Source of the DNA: Chersky-840 sp036511675
Lineage (GTDB): Bacteria; Actinomycetota; Acidimicrobiia; Acidimicrobiales; UBA8190
Length of the DNA stretch: 64,000 nucleotides
Assembly: GCA_036511675.1 (NCBI GenBank)
Contig: DATCBU010000111.1
Location: 1-64,000, forward strand
Reading direction: 5' to 3'
Shown in pieces: positions 16,193 through 25,089 of this stretch. Below the pieces are notes generated by a model, which saw only the letters and a list, made by a program, of their open reading frames with translations, made no database searches and was not told the origin of the DNA. The position numbers and the translations under genes are program-made. Each line of letters opens with the position of its first letter. Position 1 is the first letter of the stretch.

Positions 16193-17893
16193 ATGACCGG
16201 GCCGCCGCACACCTCGGGCCCGCGCCTGCGGATGCCGGCGCTCCTGAGCTCGGTACACGGGTATCAGCGGCAGTGGCTCGGCCCGGACCTGCTCGCCGGG
16301 CTCACGTTGTTGGCCATCGCCGTCCCCGAGCAACTGGCCACCTCCCGGCTGGCCGGGATGCCCCCGGTCACGGGGCTCTATGTCTTCATCGCCGGCACCG
16401 TGGCCTTCGCCGTCCTGGGCTCGGCTCCGCAATTGTCGGTGGGGGCCGACTCCACCATCGCCCCGTTGTTCGCGGCCGGGGTCGCCCACATCGCGCCCAC
16501 GGGCTCGGCGCACTACATGGCGCTGGTGTCGCTGCTGGCGGTCACCGTGGGCGTGCTCGTGGCCGTGGTGGGCCTGTTGCGGTTGGGATGGATCGCCGAT
16601 TTCCTCTCCGCCCCCATCATCACGGGGTTCCTGGGCGGGGTGGCGGTGATCATCGTGGTACACCAGCTCCCCGACCTCTTCGCCCTGCCGCCGGTGTCGG
16701 GGACGACCGTGCACCGCGTGGCCACCGTGGTCGGGCACCTGGGCCAGGCCAACGGGTGGGCACTGGGCATCGGTGTGATGGTCTTCCTCGTCGTCACGGC
16801 AGCCGAACGCATCGACCGCAAGCTCCCCGCCGCGCTGCTCGGCCTGGTGGGGTCGACGGTCGTGGTGGCGGCGGCGGGACTGCACGCCCACGGCGTGCCC
16901 GTGCTCGGCACGGTGGCCCACGGCCCTCCGCACTTCGGCCTCCACGAGCTGTCGTGGACGTCGCTGGGCCAGGTTCTCCCCGTCGCCGGGGTGGTGGCGC
17001 TCGTGGTGTTGAGCCAGACCGCGGCGACCACACGCGCCTTCGCCGATCAGGGCGGCTACGCCGTCGACGTGAACCGCGACTTCGTGGGGGTGGGCGCCGG
17101 CAGCATCCTGGCCGGCCTGGGCGGCACGTTCGCCGCCAACGCCAGCCCGGCGCGGACCGGCGCGGTGGCGTCGGCGGGGGGTCGCACTCAATTCGCCGGC
17201 CTGGCCGCCGCCGCCGGTGTGGTGTTCGTCGTCCCCGCGGCGCGCCTACTCACCGACGTGCCCCTGGCCACGCTGGCGGCCATCCTCATCTTCGTCGCCA
17301 CCCGCCTGTTCCACGTCGGACAGCTCGTGTCGGTGTGGCGCTTCGACCGGTGGGAATTCGGCCTCGCCATCATCACGCTGCTCACGGTGGCCTTCGTCGG
17401 CGTGGAACAGGGGATCGGCGTGGCCGTGGGCCTGGCCATCCTCGACCGCACCCGACGCTCGGCGCGTCCGCACAGCTACGTGCTGGGCAAGATCCCCGGG
17501 AGCACCAGTTGGGAGCCACTGAGCCACCACGACCGACCGGTGACGGTCCCCGGGGTGGTGGTGGTGCAGTGGCTGGCGCCGGTGTACTACGCCAACGCCG
17601 CGGTGTTCCAGGCCGAGATCCACAAGGCGCTGTCGGAGGCGACGAGCCCGGCGAAGGTGTTGGTGCTCGACGCCGATGCCATCACCGACATCGACTACAC
17701 CGGCACGCGCACGGTGCGCGCCCTCGTGGACGAGCTCGAGCGCGCCCACGTCGTGGTGGGCGTGGCCCGGGCCGTGGGTGGGGCGCCGCAGAACCTGGCC
17801 CGCAGCGGCCTGCTCGAGCGCCTGGGTGGCAAGCGGGTGTTCTCGACGGTGGACGAGGCCGTGACGGCGTTGCACCCCGGGGGAGTTGCCTAG
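16193..17893 (+). CDS. SulP-family anion transporter with C-terminal STAS domain
   Basis: The 566-residue membrane protein has about a dozen hydrophobic segments (residues 30-410) with the SulP patterns LAGMPPVTGLYVFIAGT and GADSTIAPLFA. A cytoplasmic STAS domain follows (about 440-560), with the LDADAITDIDYTG segment that in anti-sigma-antagonist relatives surrounds the phosphorylatable serine; here the position is threonine. Substrates of the family are sulfate, bicarbonate and other anions. The middle region GGTFAANASPARTG is the usual gating segment. Translation may be coupled to two upstream mini-ORFs. Confidence 0.85.
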   Translation: MTGPPHTSGPRLRMPALLSSVHGYQRQWLGPDLLAGLTLLAIAVPEQLATSRLAGMPPVTGLYVFIAGTVAFAVLGSAPQLSVGADSTIAPLFAAGVAHIAPTGSAHYMALVSLLAVTVGVLVAVVGLLRLGWIADFLSAPIITGFLGGVAVIIVVHQLPDLFALPPVSGTTVHRVATVVGHLGQANGWALGIGVMVFLVVTAAERIDRKLPAALLGLVGSTVVVAAAGLHAHGVPVLGTVAHGPPHFGLHELSWTSLGQVLPVAGVVALVVLSQTAATTRAFADQGGYAVDVNRDFVGVGAGSILAGLGGTFAANASPARTGAVASAGGRTQFAGLAAAAGVVFVVPAARLLTDVPLATLAAILIFVATRLFHVGQLVSVWRFDRWEFGLAIITLLTVAFVGVEQGIGVAVGLAILDRTRRSARPHSYVLGKIPGSTSWEPLSHHDRPVTVPGVVVVQWLAPVYYANAAVFQAEIHKALSEATSPAKVLVLDADAITDIDYTGTRTVRALVDELERAHVVVGVARAVGGAPQNLARSGLLERLGGKRVFSTVDEAVTALHPGGVA

Positions 17894-17894
17894 C

Positions 17895-18470
17895 TCATTC
17901 GGCGCGCAGCACGAAGGCCGTCGACGTCCGGGCGGCGATACGCCCCGGGATAGCGGCCACCACGTTGGCCAGCACCAGCGCGCCCAGACCGACCAGGACG
18001 ATCTCGAGCACCGGCACCGACGGCTGGGGGACGGCGTAGATGGCACGGGCGAACAGCGTCCACAGCCACCGCCCCAGGGCGATGCCGGCCGGCACGCCGA
18101 TGATGATCCCGATGCTGGCGGCCACCGACGCCTGCCAGGCCACGGCCGTGGCCACCTGCCGCGGGGTGAAGCCGAGGGTCTTGAGCAGCGCCAGGTCGCG
18201 GCGACGACGCCGGACCGAAGCCGTCAGGGTGAGGCCGAGGGCCACCACCGCCCCGGCCGCCAGCCCCGCCGCCAAGGTGGCGGGGGTCGCTTTGGTGGCG
18301 GCCAGATAGGCGGGGAAGGCGGACTGGGTGCGGCGGGCCCCGGCGATGGCCCCAATGGCCACGCCGCCCAGGAGCCCGACGAGCACCACCACCGCCAGGT
18401 ACCCGCCCCGCTGGCGAGCCAGCGTGGACCGAAATCGGTACCAGGCGACGGGCAGGACGCGCCCGCTCAT
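17895..18470 (-). pseudogene. Internally deleted FtsX-like ABC permease remnant
   Basis: The open frame of 191 codons joins the two ends of a large FtsX-like permease. Residues 1-58 are the usual N-terminus with a first membrane helix and GARRTQSAFPAYLAAT. From about residue 60 the sequence is the C-terminal permease domain (RRRRDLALLKTLGF, three helices, PGRIAARTSTAF). Full-length relatives have roughly 800 residues, so about 600 residues of the middle are missing, in frame. No ABC ATPase gene is nearby. The product could still be a small membrane protein, but loss of function is more likely. Confidence 0.75.
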
Positions 18471-18483
18471 CGCCGACCGCCAG

Positions 18484-18690
18484 TCACCCGTCGCATGGCA
18501 CCCCGATCGGTCTCCGCCGCCATCGGACCCTCACACGCATTGTGGCCCGCCGGCGCTGCTCGACGAAGGTGGTCAGCAGGTGGAACCGCCCGTCGTGCCA
18601 CCACCACCCACGGGTGATCTCGTGGAACACCGCGGCGGTGCTCGGGGCGGGGACCGAGCGCGCCGGGTGGTGCGGGTCCTCGTCGGTCAT
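18484..18690 (-). CDS. Small hypothetical protein
   Basis: The 68-residue product is rich in Trp, His and Arg (ITRGWWWHDGRFHLL) and matches no family I know. Its reality is supported by a TAGATT element 6 bases before the ATG, the same leaderless layout as neighbouring genes, and by its fit between the GNAT gene and the permease remnant. There is no signal peptide or membrane helix. Confidence 0.5.
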   Translation of the reverse strand: MTDEDPHHPARSVPAPSTAAVFHEITRGWWWHDGRFHLLTTFVEQRRRATMRVRVRWRRRPIGVPCDG

Positions 18691-18696
18691 GGGCTC

Positions 18697-18702
18697 AATC
18701 TA
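18697..18702 (-). promoter_or_regulatory. -10 element (TAGATT) for the 68-residue gene
   Basis: On the minus strand TAGATT is followed by GAGCCC and the ATG at 18690. It overlaps the last codon of the upstream GNAT gene. Confidence 0.45.
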
Positions 18703-19326
18703 CGAGCGGGTCGAGGGCGGACGCGGGGGCCGCGCCTCCCATTCCCGGCGATACAGCACCCAGATCAGGCGCGACCCGACCTCACCGGGCGCCTCGGGCT
18801 CGTGCTCGACGCGACCCGTCAACCGGTAGCCGAGTTTGGGGGGCACCGCGGCGCTGGCGATGTTGGCCTCGTCGCAGTGGATCTCCATGCGCTCGATGCC
18901 GCGCAACCCGAACCCGACGGCGGTCAGCGCCCCGGCGCACGCCGTGGCGATGCCCCGGCGCGTGTGGTCGACGTGGACCCAGTACCCGATCTCCAGGGCG
19001 CTCGGACCGATGCGGCGGTGCAGGCCGCAGCCGCCCACAAACGTGCCGTCGGGGAGGAAGATCCCGTACTCGTAGCCGCTGCCCGAGTTCCACAAGGTGG
19101 CGGGGCCCAGCAGGCGTTCGTGCTGGGTCTCGAACGAGGTGCCCTCCGGGGTGGCCCACGGCATCCAGGGCCGGAGATGGTCGAGGCTCTCGGTGGCCGC
19201 CCTGGACAGCGCGGCGGCGTGCTCGGCCGCCAGTCGACGCAGGATCACCCCGTCGTGCTCGACCTCTTCGGGAGGGATGAGGCCACGACCGGGGCCCTCG
19301 TCACGTCGACGGCGGCGGCGCAGCAC
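18700..19326 (-). CDS. GNAT acetyltransferase (RimJ/RimL type)
   Basis: This 208-residue GNAT protein has the RimJ/RimL layout: ILRRLAAEHAAALSRA at the start, ALEIGYWV in the middle, the acetyl-CoA pyrophosphate loop RRGIATA near residue 125, and the late NIASAAVPPKLGYRL segment. It would acetylate an amino group on a protein N-terminus or a small molecule. The GTG start lies 6 bases after the GH31 stop, so both genes are probably on one transcript. Confidence 0.8.
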   Translation of the reverse strand: MLRRRRRRDEGPGRGLIPPEEVEHDGVILRRLAAEHAAALSRAATESLDHLRPWMPWATPEGTSFETQHERLLGPATLWNSGSGYEYGIFLPDGTFVGGCGLHRRIGPSALEIGYWVHVDHTRRGIATACAGALTAVGFGLRGIERMEIHCDEANIASAAVPPKLGYRLTGRVEHEPEAPGEVGSRLIWVLYRREWEARPPRPPSTRS

Positions 19327-19332
19327 GTCGTC

Positions 19333-21917
19333 TCAGGCTCCGGCCGGAGCCGCCGGTGCCAGCCCCTCCAGGGTCAGCTCCGAGAAGGCGGCGCACTCGA
19401 CGCCGGCGCCCGTCACCGGGACCTCGACACCGTCGGCCACGGCGCGCGTCACACTGAGCCCGTGCAGCACCACCCGCACCACCGGCGGTGCCGGGAAATC
19501 GCCCGAGCGCTCCCAGGTGCAGCGCGCCGTCGCACCGGGACGCGCCTCCTCGACGCGCACGTCGTCGCGACGAGTAGGACCGTCCCCGTCACCAGCGTCG
19601 TCGACGCACACCCCGGTGGCCACGCCGTCCTCGTCGGCCCAGCAGTGAAAGGCCAGGAGCCGTGGCGCGTGATCGAGCGCCACCCCGATACCGATACCTC
19701 CGGCCCCCGCCACCGTCGTCCCGGCCGAATCACCCTCGACGTGGCACGGCCCACCCGGCTCGGCCCACCCGTCGTCGAGAGGGACGACGCACCCGGCCCG
19801 GGCCAGGACGGGGATCCGCTCCAAGGGAGCGTGCACCGGGGCCGCACCGACCCGCCCGTCTCCCCACACACTGGCCCAGCCCCCGGGGGGAAGTGGCACC
19901 GTGCGCTCCCGGGCCCCGGGCTCGGTGACCGGCGCCACGAGCAGCGCGTGGCCCACGAGAAAGGCGTCGTCGACGTCGATGTCGACGTCAGGCCACCACA
20001 AGGGCCGGATCAAAGGGACACCGCTCTCTGACGCCAGGTGCGCCAGTGTGTAGAGGTAGGGCAGCAACCGGTACCGGAAGCGGATCCAGGATGCGAGGAT
20101 CCGCTTGGTGGGCTCGCCGAAACACCATGGCTCGCGCGGCGGGACGCCGCGCACCGAATGGGTACGGCAGTAGGGCATGCACACGCTCATCTGCAGCCAC
20201 CGCAGGTAGAGCTCGTCATCGGGGACGCCGCTGAAGCCGCCGATGTCGGACCCCGAGTAGGGGATCCCCGACAGGCCCAATCCGACGACCGTGGCGATCT
20301 GCTGGCGCATCGACTCCCACGTCGAGGACACGTCCCCGGTCCAGTTCCACGCCCATCGCTGCATCCCCGCCCATCCCGAGCGCGACACGATGAACGGTCG
20401 GCGTTGGGGGGCGGCGGCCCGCAGGCCCTCGAACCCGGCCTGGTTCATGAGCAGTCCGTAGAGGTTGTGGCCTCGGCATGGTCGCCGCCGCGCCCGTCGA
20501 AGTGGTGGCGTACCGAGGTGTCCAGCGTGGGGTCACCCAGCAGCGCGATCGAGGTGGGCTCGTTCATGTCGTGCCAGATCCCCGCCACGCCGGCGTCGGT
20601 GAGGGTGCGGTAGTGCCCGGCCCACCACGATCGGGTCCCGGGATCGGTGAAGTCGGGGAAGGCGCTGCGCCCCGGCCACACCACGCCTTGCGCCTGGTGC
20701 CCGAGCTCGTCGGTGCAGAACCGGTGCTGGTCGCGCCCTTGGCAGAACACGTCGTAGTCGGGGTCGACCTTGACCCCGGGGTCGACGATCGTCACCAGAC
20801 GCACACCGGTGGCGGCCGCGTGCGCGGCCAGGTGCGGAAGATCGGGGAACCGGTCGGGGTCGACCGTGAAGACCCGGTAGCCGCGCATGTAGTCGATGTC
20901 GAGGTGCACGGCACTGAGGGGGAGGCGCAGCGCCGCATACCCGTCGGTGATGGCTCGCACGTCGGCGTCGCAGCGGTATCCCCACCGACTCTGGTGGTAG
21001 CCGAGTGCCCAGCGCGGCGGGAGGGCCGGGCGCCCGGTGAGCTCGCTGTAGCGGTCCAGCAGATGGGGCACGGGCCCGACCATCAAATAGCGGCGCAACA
21101 CCCCGCCCGCGAATCGCAGCGTGGCCGTCCCCGCCTCGTCGCCCGGCGCCCCGCCGTCGCCCAGATTGAAGGTGGCGCGTGTGGAGTTCTCGTAGAAACA
21201 CAGGACGTCACCGTCAGGGTGGGTGGACACCAGCACCGGGACCCCGAGGTAGAGCGGGTTCTTCCCGGGGCCCCACGACCCACCCGGATCGGTATTCCAC
21301 AGGGTGAGATCCGTGCCACGCAGGTCGATCCCCTCCGCCTGTTCACCCAGGCCGCACAGGCGCTCCCCGGCGCGCATCGTGAACGACTGTTCCCATGCCG
21401 GCCCGCGTCGGGCCGGCGCCGACTCGCTGCGCAGCAGCGTGCCGTCGGCACGGGCCGTGCGCAACGATCCGTCGGGCACCACGGTGACCTCGAGGGCGTC
21501 GCTGCGCATGACCCAGGCCCCATCGGCGCGCAGCACGTCGATGGGGTGGGCCTGGACCTCGGGAGCAGGCCCCGGGAAGTCGCCGTCGATGGCGTAGGGG
21601 ACGGCGCGGGGGCCGGGTCCCCACGACACCCGCACCACATCGGCGGCGAGGAAGGCGACCTCGAGCCGGGCCCGCTCGAAATGGAACAGCGCCGTGCCCG
21701 GTTGCGGGTTCCACACCTCCACCCGCTCGAGTCGGCCCGGCGACTCGGGGGTGACGTCGCCCTGCGGGGGCGAAGCCGAGCGCGTGCGTGCGAGTTGACG
21801 TCGCGCCGAGTTGGCGAGGATGAGGCCGACGGTGTGGAGCCCCAGGTGATGCACGGCGTGGGCCGTGACCCGGGCCTGGATGGCGGCGTGGCGCAAGGTC
21901 GATCGGGGCCGGACCAC
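19333..21917 (-). pseudogene. GH31 alpha-glucosidase, interrupted by a single-base frameshift
   Basis: The two halves together encode an 861-residue GH31 enzyme. The N-terminal half (21917 to about 20470) has the beta-sandwich, then GIWHDMNEPTS with the nucleophile Asp. The C-terminal half (about 20470 to 19333) has SRSGWAGMQRWAWNWTGD with the acid/base Asp. Between them the family motif HNLYGLLM is out of frame: one C is missing near 20469-20472, so the upstream frame ends at a stop 18 bases later. This may be a real mutation or a sequence error. GTG 21917 is chosen because a TAGCCT -10 lies 8 bases upstream; longer open extensions overlap the divergent hydrolase gene. Confidence 0.85.
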
Positions 21918-21925
21918 GAATGGCG

Positions 21926-21931
21926 AGGCTA
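21926..21931 (-). promoter_or_regulatory. -10 element (TAGCCT) for the GH31 gene
   Basis: The minus-strand hexamer TAGCCT lies 8 bases before the GTG at 21917. It shares a 129-base divergent region with a plus-strand TAGGGT (22028-22033) that precedes the hydrolase ATG by 13 bases. Confidence 0.5.
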
Positions 21932-22046
21932 GGTGGCGAGCGCCACCGTGCGTCGGAGCCTGGGCTATTTGGCACGACGGTGCGTGCCCGACAGACCACG
22001 TACCGCGGGTTGCGGGCGCCGCTGAGGTAGGGTCGTCGGAGTCATC

Positions 22047-23099
22047 ATGCAAGCTCCCGCGCTTCCTTCGCGTCGTCACACCGACCGGGACCGAGCCGCG
22101 TCTGCACCCGTGCCCGGGCCCGCGCTCGGTTCCCGGCGTTCGGTGCGCATGATCCCGCACAAGCTCGTCGTCGACGGCCGGCGCGTGCGCTACGCCCTGT
22201 CGGACAACGAGGACGCCTGCGGTCCCGAGGGCCCCGGCAACGAGCCCATCTGGGCCGTCAACCTCCACGGGTACTTCGCCGGTGGGGGGATGTACTGGAG
22301 AGAGAGCAGCAACCTGGCCGAGGCGCTGGGCTGGCGTGTGCTCAACCCCAGCCTGCCGGGATTCGCCGGCAGCGACCCGCTGCCCTGGGAGCGCGTCACC
22401 ATCGCCGAGATCGCCGACGTGGTGGGCCATCTGCTCGACGAGGTCGGGGCCCAGCGGGCCGTCCTGCTCGGACATTCGATGGGTGGTGCCGTGGCCGTGC
22501 AATTCGCCGACACCCATCCCGAGCGGGTCCTGGGCATCGTGTACCGCGACGGCGCCGCCACCCCGGGCTGGAAACACCGACGCGGGCTGCTCGTGTCCCT
22601 GCTCGCTCCGGTCCTTCCCGACATGGCCGGCGTGGCCGACCTCCTGTTGGCGGCCGTGCTGGACACGCCCGACCTGTTCGTCGGTCGACGGCTGGCGTCC
22701 ACCCTCCGAGGGCTGTGGCCCGACGCCAGGCGCAATCTCCGTTCCATGGGACGCACCTTGCCGGTGGGGTCGATGCTCATGGCCATGGACCTCCGGTCCG
22801 AGGTCGAGCGCATCGTGGCGCGCGGTGTGCCGATCCTCCCGGTGTGGGGATGCTTCGACCGCATCGTCAGCCCCGACACGGCCCGTGAGTTCGCCGAGCT
22901 CACCGGCATCGACATCGTGTGGGTCCCCGGCGGCCATTCGTGGATGCTGCCCCGCCCTCAGGGCCAGGTCGACATCCTCCGTCATCTACGGCGCGGGCGT
23001 GAGTTCGTGGCCGACGTGCTCGACCGCCGCCGTGCACTGCTCGCCGCCCCCTCATCCACACCGGGGCCGGCACCGGCACCCATCCATCTGGTGCGCTAG
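22047..23099 (+). CDS. Alpha/beta hydrolase
   Basis: The 350-residue protein has an alpha/beta-hydrolase core: NLHGYFAGGG (oxyanion hole), the nucleophile elbow GHSMGG near residue 148, a late Asp (GCFDRIVSPD) and His in GGHSW. About 35 N-terminal residues are unstructured and basic, and the C-terminal 20 residues are rich in Pro and Ala. ATG 22149, just before the conserved core, is a possible alternative start. An esterase or lipase-like activity is likely; the substrate is unknown. Confidence 0.8.
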   Translation: MQAPALPSRRHTDRDRAASAPVPGPALGSRRSVRMIPHKLVVDGRRVRYALSDNEDACGPEGPGNEPIWAVNLHGYFAGGGMYWRESSNLAEALGWRVLNPSLPGFAGSDPLPWERVTIAEIADVVGHLLDEVGAQRAVLLGHSMGGAVAVQFADTHPERVLGIVYRDGAATPGWKHRRGLLVSLLAPVLPDMAGVADLLLAAVLDTPDLFVGRRLASTLRGLWPDARRNLRSMGRTLPVGSMLMAMDLRSEVERIVARGVPILPVWGCFDRIVSPDTAREFAELTGIDIVWVPGGHSWMLPRPQGQVDILRHLRRGREFVADVLDRRRALLAAPSSTPGPAPAPIHLVR

Positions 23100-23174
23100 C
23101 GGCGATCCCGAGCCAGGCGCAGTGCAGCAGCCCGCCCGTACACTGGACCGGGCCCATTGAGAGAGGCGCGGGCG

Positions 23175-24428
23175 ATGCGTTGGACGAACGAGGACACCCC
23201 GGAGCAGCAGGAGTTCCGCGCCCGGTTCCGCACCTGGCTGCATGACAACCTGCCGTCGGGGTGGATGGAGGCCGCCGACGCCGGCGACGACCAGTTGCTC
23301 GAGACGCGCAAGGCCGACAGCGGCTTCAACCCCTTCACGTGGCAGGGCACTATCGGGCGCAGCCCCTACGCGGCACCCCTGTGGCCCGAGGAGTTCGGCG
23401 GCCTTTCCGGAGAGGTGTGGATGCAGACGGTCATCCGGTCCGAACTGGTCCGCTACCGGCTGCCGACCGTGTCGATCAACCTCCTCGGGGTCGGTCTGGC
23501 CGGTCCCACCCTCATCGCCCACGGCACCCAGGCGCAGAAAGAGCGGTACCTGCGCAAGATCCTGTCGGCCGAGGAGATCTGGTGCCAGCTCTTCAGTGAG
23601 CCCGGCTCGGGCTCGGACCTGGCCTCGCTGTCGACCCGGGCGGTGCGCGACGGCGACGAGTGGGTCGTGAACGGGCAGAAGGTATGGACCACCATCGCCC
23701 AGTTCTCCACGTACGGCATGTTGCTGGCCCGTACCGACCCCGAGGTCCCCAAGCACGAAGGGCTCAGCTACTTCATCCTGGACATGAAGTCCCCGGGGGT
23801 GGAGATCCGTCCCCTCAAGCAGATGACGGGATCGTCGGAGTTCAACGAGGTGTTCCTCTCCGACGTCCGCATTCCCGACGCCAACCGCGTGGGCGACGTG
23901 GGCGACGGATGGCGCTGCGCCCGCACGACGCTCATGAACGAGCGGGTAGCGTTGGCGGGCATCTCGCTGGACCCGGTGTCGTTCACCGGCGGGGTCCGGC
24001 GTGACGCGTGGCAGTCGTACCTCGAAGGGGTCCCCGACCGCACCGATGGGCGCGTCCGGCAGCGGCTGGCGCAGTTCTACATCGAGTCCGAAGTGAAAGA
24101 GATCACCGCCTTCCGCGCCAACTCGGCCCGCCTGCGCGGCCAGCAGCCTGGCCCTGAGGGCTCGGTCAACAAGGTCTTCAACGCCGAGTACAACCAGCGA
24201 CGCTCGAACTTCGCCGTCGACGTCAATGGCATCGCGGCGACGGCGTGGATGCCCGGTGACACCCGGTCCGAGTCGCGCGCCTTGACCTTCCTCCGGGCCA
24301 GGGCCAACACCATCGAAGGCGGGACCTCCGAGGTCCTGCGCAACCAGATGGCGGAACGGATCTTGGGACTCCCCCGTGACGTCGAGGTCGACAAGGATGT
24401 CGCCTGGGCGGACGTGAAACACAGTTGA
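23175..24428 (+). CDS. Acyl-CoA dehydrogenase
   Basis: The 417-residue flavoprotein has a full N-terminal helical domain (TPEQQEFRARFRTWL), then WCQLFSEPGSGSD, VNGQKVWTT, and the C-terminal TIEGGTSEVLRN with the putative catalytic glutamate. It is a paralogue of the enzyme at 11.5 kb. ATG 23175 is preceded by a purine-rich GAGAGGCG, and a TACACT element at 23139 could be the -10 with a short leader. It is followed by a thioesterase whose start overlaps this stop, which suggests a shared acyl-CoA pathway. Confidence 0.88.
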   Translation: MRWTNEDTPEQQEFRARFRTWLHDNLPSGWMEAADAGDDQLLETRKADSGFNPFTWQGTIGRSPYAAPLWPEEFGGLSGEVWMQTVIRSELVRYRLPTVSINLLGVGLAGPTLIAHGTQAQKERYLRKILSAEEIWCQLFSEPGSGSDLASLSTRAVRDGDEWVVNGQKVWTTIAQFSTYGMLLARTDPEVPKHEGLSYFILDMKSPGVEIRPLKQMTGSSEFNEVFLSDVRIPDANRVGDVGDGWRCARTTLMNERVALAGISLDPVSFTGGVRRDAWQSYLEGVPDRTDGRVRQRLAQFYIESEVKEITAFRANSARLRGQQPGPEGSVNKVFNAEYNQRRSNFAVDVNGIAATAWMPGDTRSESRALTFLRARANTIEGGTSEVLRNQMAERILGLPRDVEVDKDVAWADVKHS

Positions 24429-25066
24429 CCGCCGTCGACAGCACCCGCCCGTCGTTGGCGGCTCGTCTCCAAGCCGCCGCGGCGGTACGGCGCCTGGGGC
24501 ACGCCATCGTGGCCCACGAGGTCGACGACGAATTGCTCGATGGCATCACCACCAGGGCCCGGGAGCTGTCGACCGAGGTCGAAGCCACCCCGGACCGCGT
24601 CCGCGCCACGCTCGACATGGTGGATTCGGTCTTCGTCCTGCCTCCACCGGACGGCAGTGGACGGACCAAGTTCCCTGACGGCATCGTCACCGGGAAGGCC
24701 AACCCCCTGGGCATGGCGGCCGAGATGGGACGTGAAGGCGACGTGGCGGTGCTCCGCACCACCCTGGGGCCGGCCTTCGAAGGCGCGCCGGGGCGCGCTC
24801 ATGGCGGCGTGGTGGCCGCCCTCTTGGACGAGGTCATGGGGTTCGTGCTCTCGATCCATGCCACCCCGGCCTACACCGGCCGCCTGACCGTCACCTACCG
24901 CGCCCCGACCCCCCTGGGGGTCGAGGTGGAGATGCGGGCCAAGCTGCACTCGCGCCACGGCCGCAAGCTGCGCATCGAGGCCGACGCCCGGCACGGCGCC
25001 GCCCTCCTGGCCCACGCCGAAGGGCTCTTCATCGCCGTCGATCCCGAGCGCTTCGCGTCGGGATAG
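24425..25066 (+). CDS. PaaI-type hotdog thioesterase
   Basis: The 213-residue protein has a hotdog domain in its second half: GRAHGGVVAALLDEVMG (about residue 120), the helix and catalytic-acid region of the PaaI/4HBT family, then LTVTYRAPTPLG. The first 80 residues are helical, an N-terminal extension to the domain. It begins at a TTG overlapping the acyl-CoA dehydrogenase stop (TTGA), so translation is coupled. It probably releases free acid from the product of that enzyme. Confidence 0.8.
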   Translation: MTAVDSTRPSLAARLQAAAAVRRLGHAIVAHEVDDELLDGITTRARELSTEVEATPDRVRATLDMVDSVFVLPPPDGSGRTKFPDGIVTGKANPLGMAAEMGREGDVAVLRTTLGPAFEGAPGRAHGGVVAALLDEVMGFVLSIHATPAYTGRLTVTYRAPTPLGVEVEMRAKLHSRHGRKLRIEADARHGAALLAHAEGLFIAVDPERFASG

Positions 25067-25089
25067 GGCGCGTCCCCGAAGGGTGATCG

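Noticed and set aside
17217..18046. Frames overlapping the end of the SulP gene as a second transporter component
   Set aside because: They are out-of-frame shadows of the SulP and permease-remnant coding sequences.
21918..22985. N-terminal extension of the GH31 frame up to 22985
   Set aside because: It runs antisense through the alpha/beta hydrolase gene and shows no conservation. A -10 element and GTG at 21917 explain the start better.
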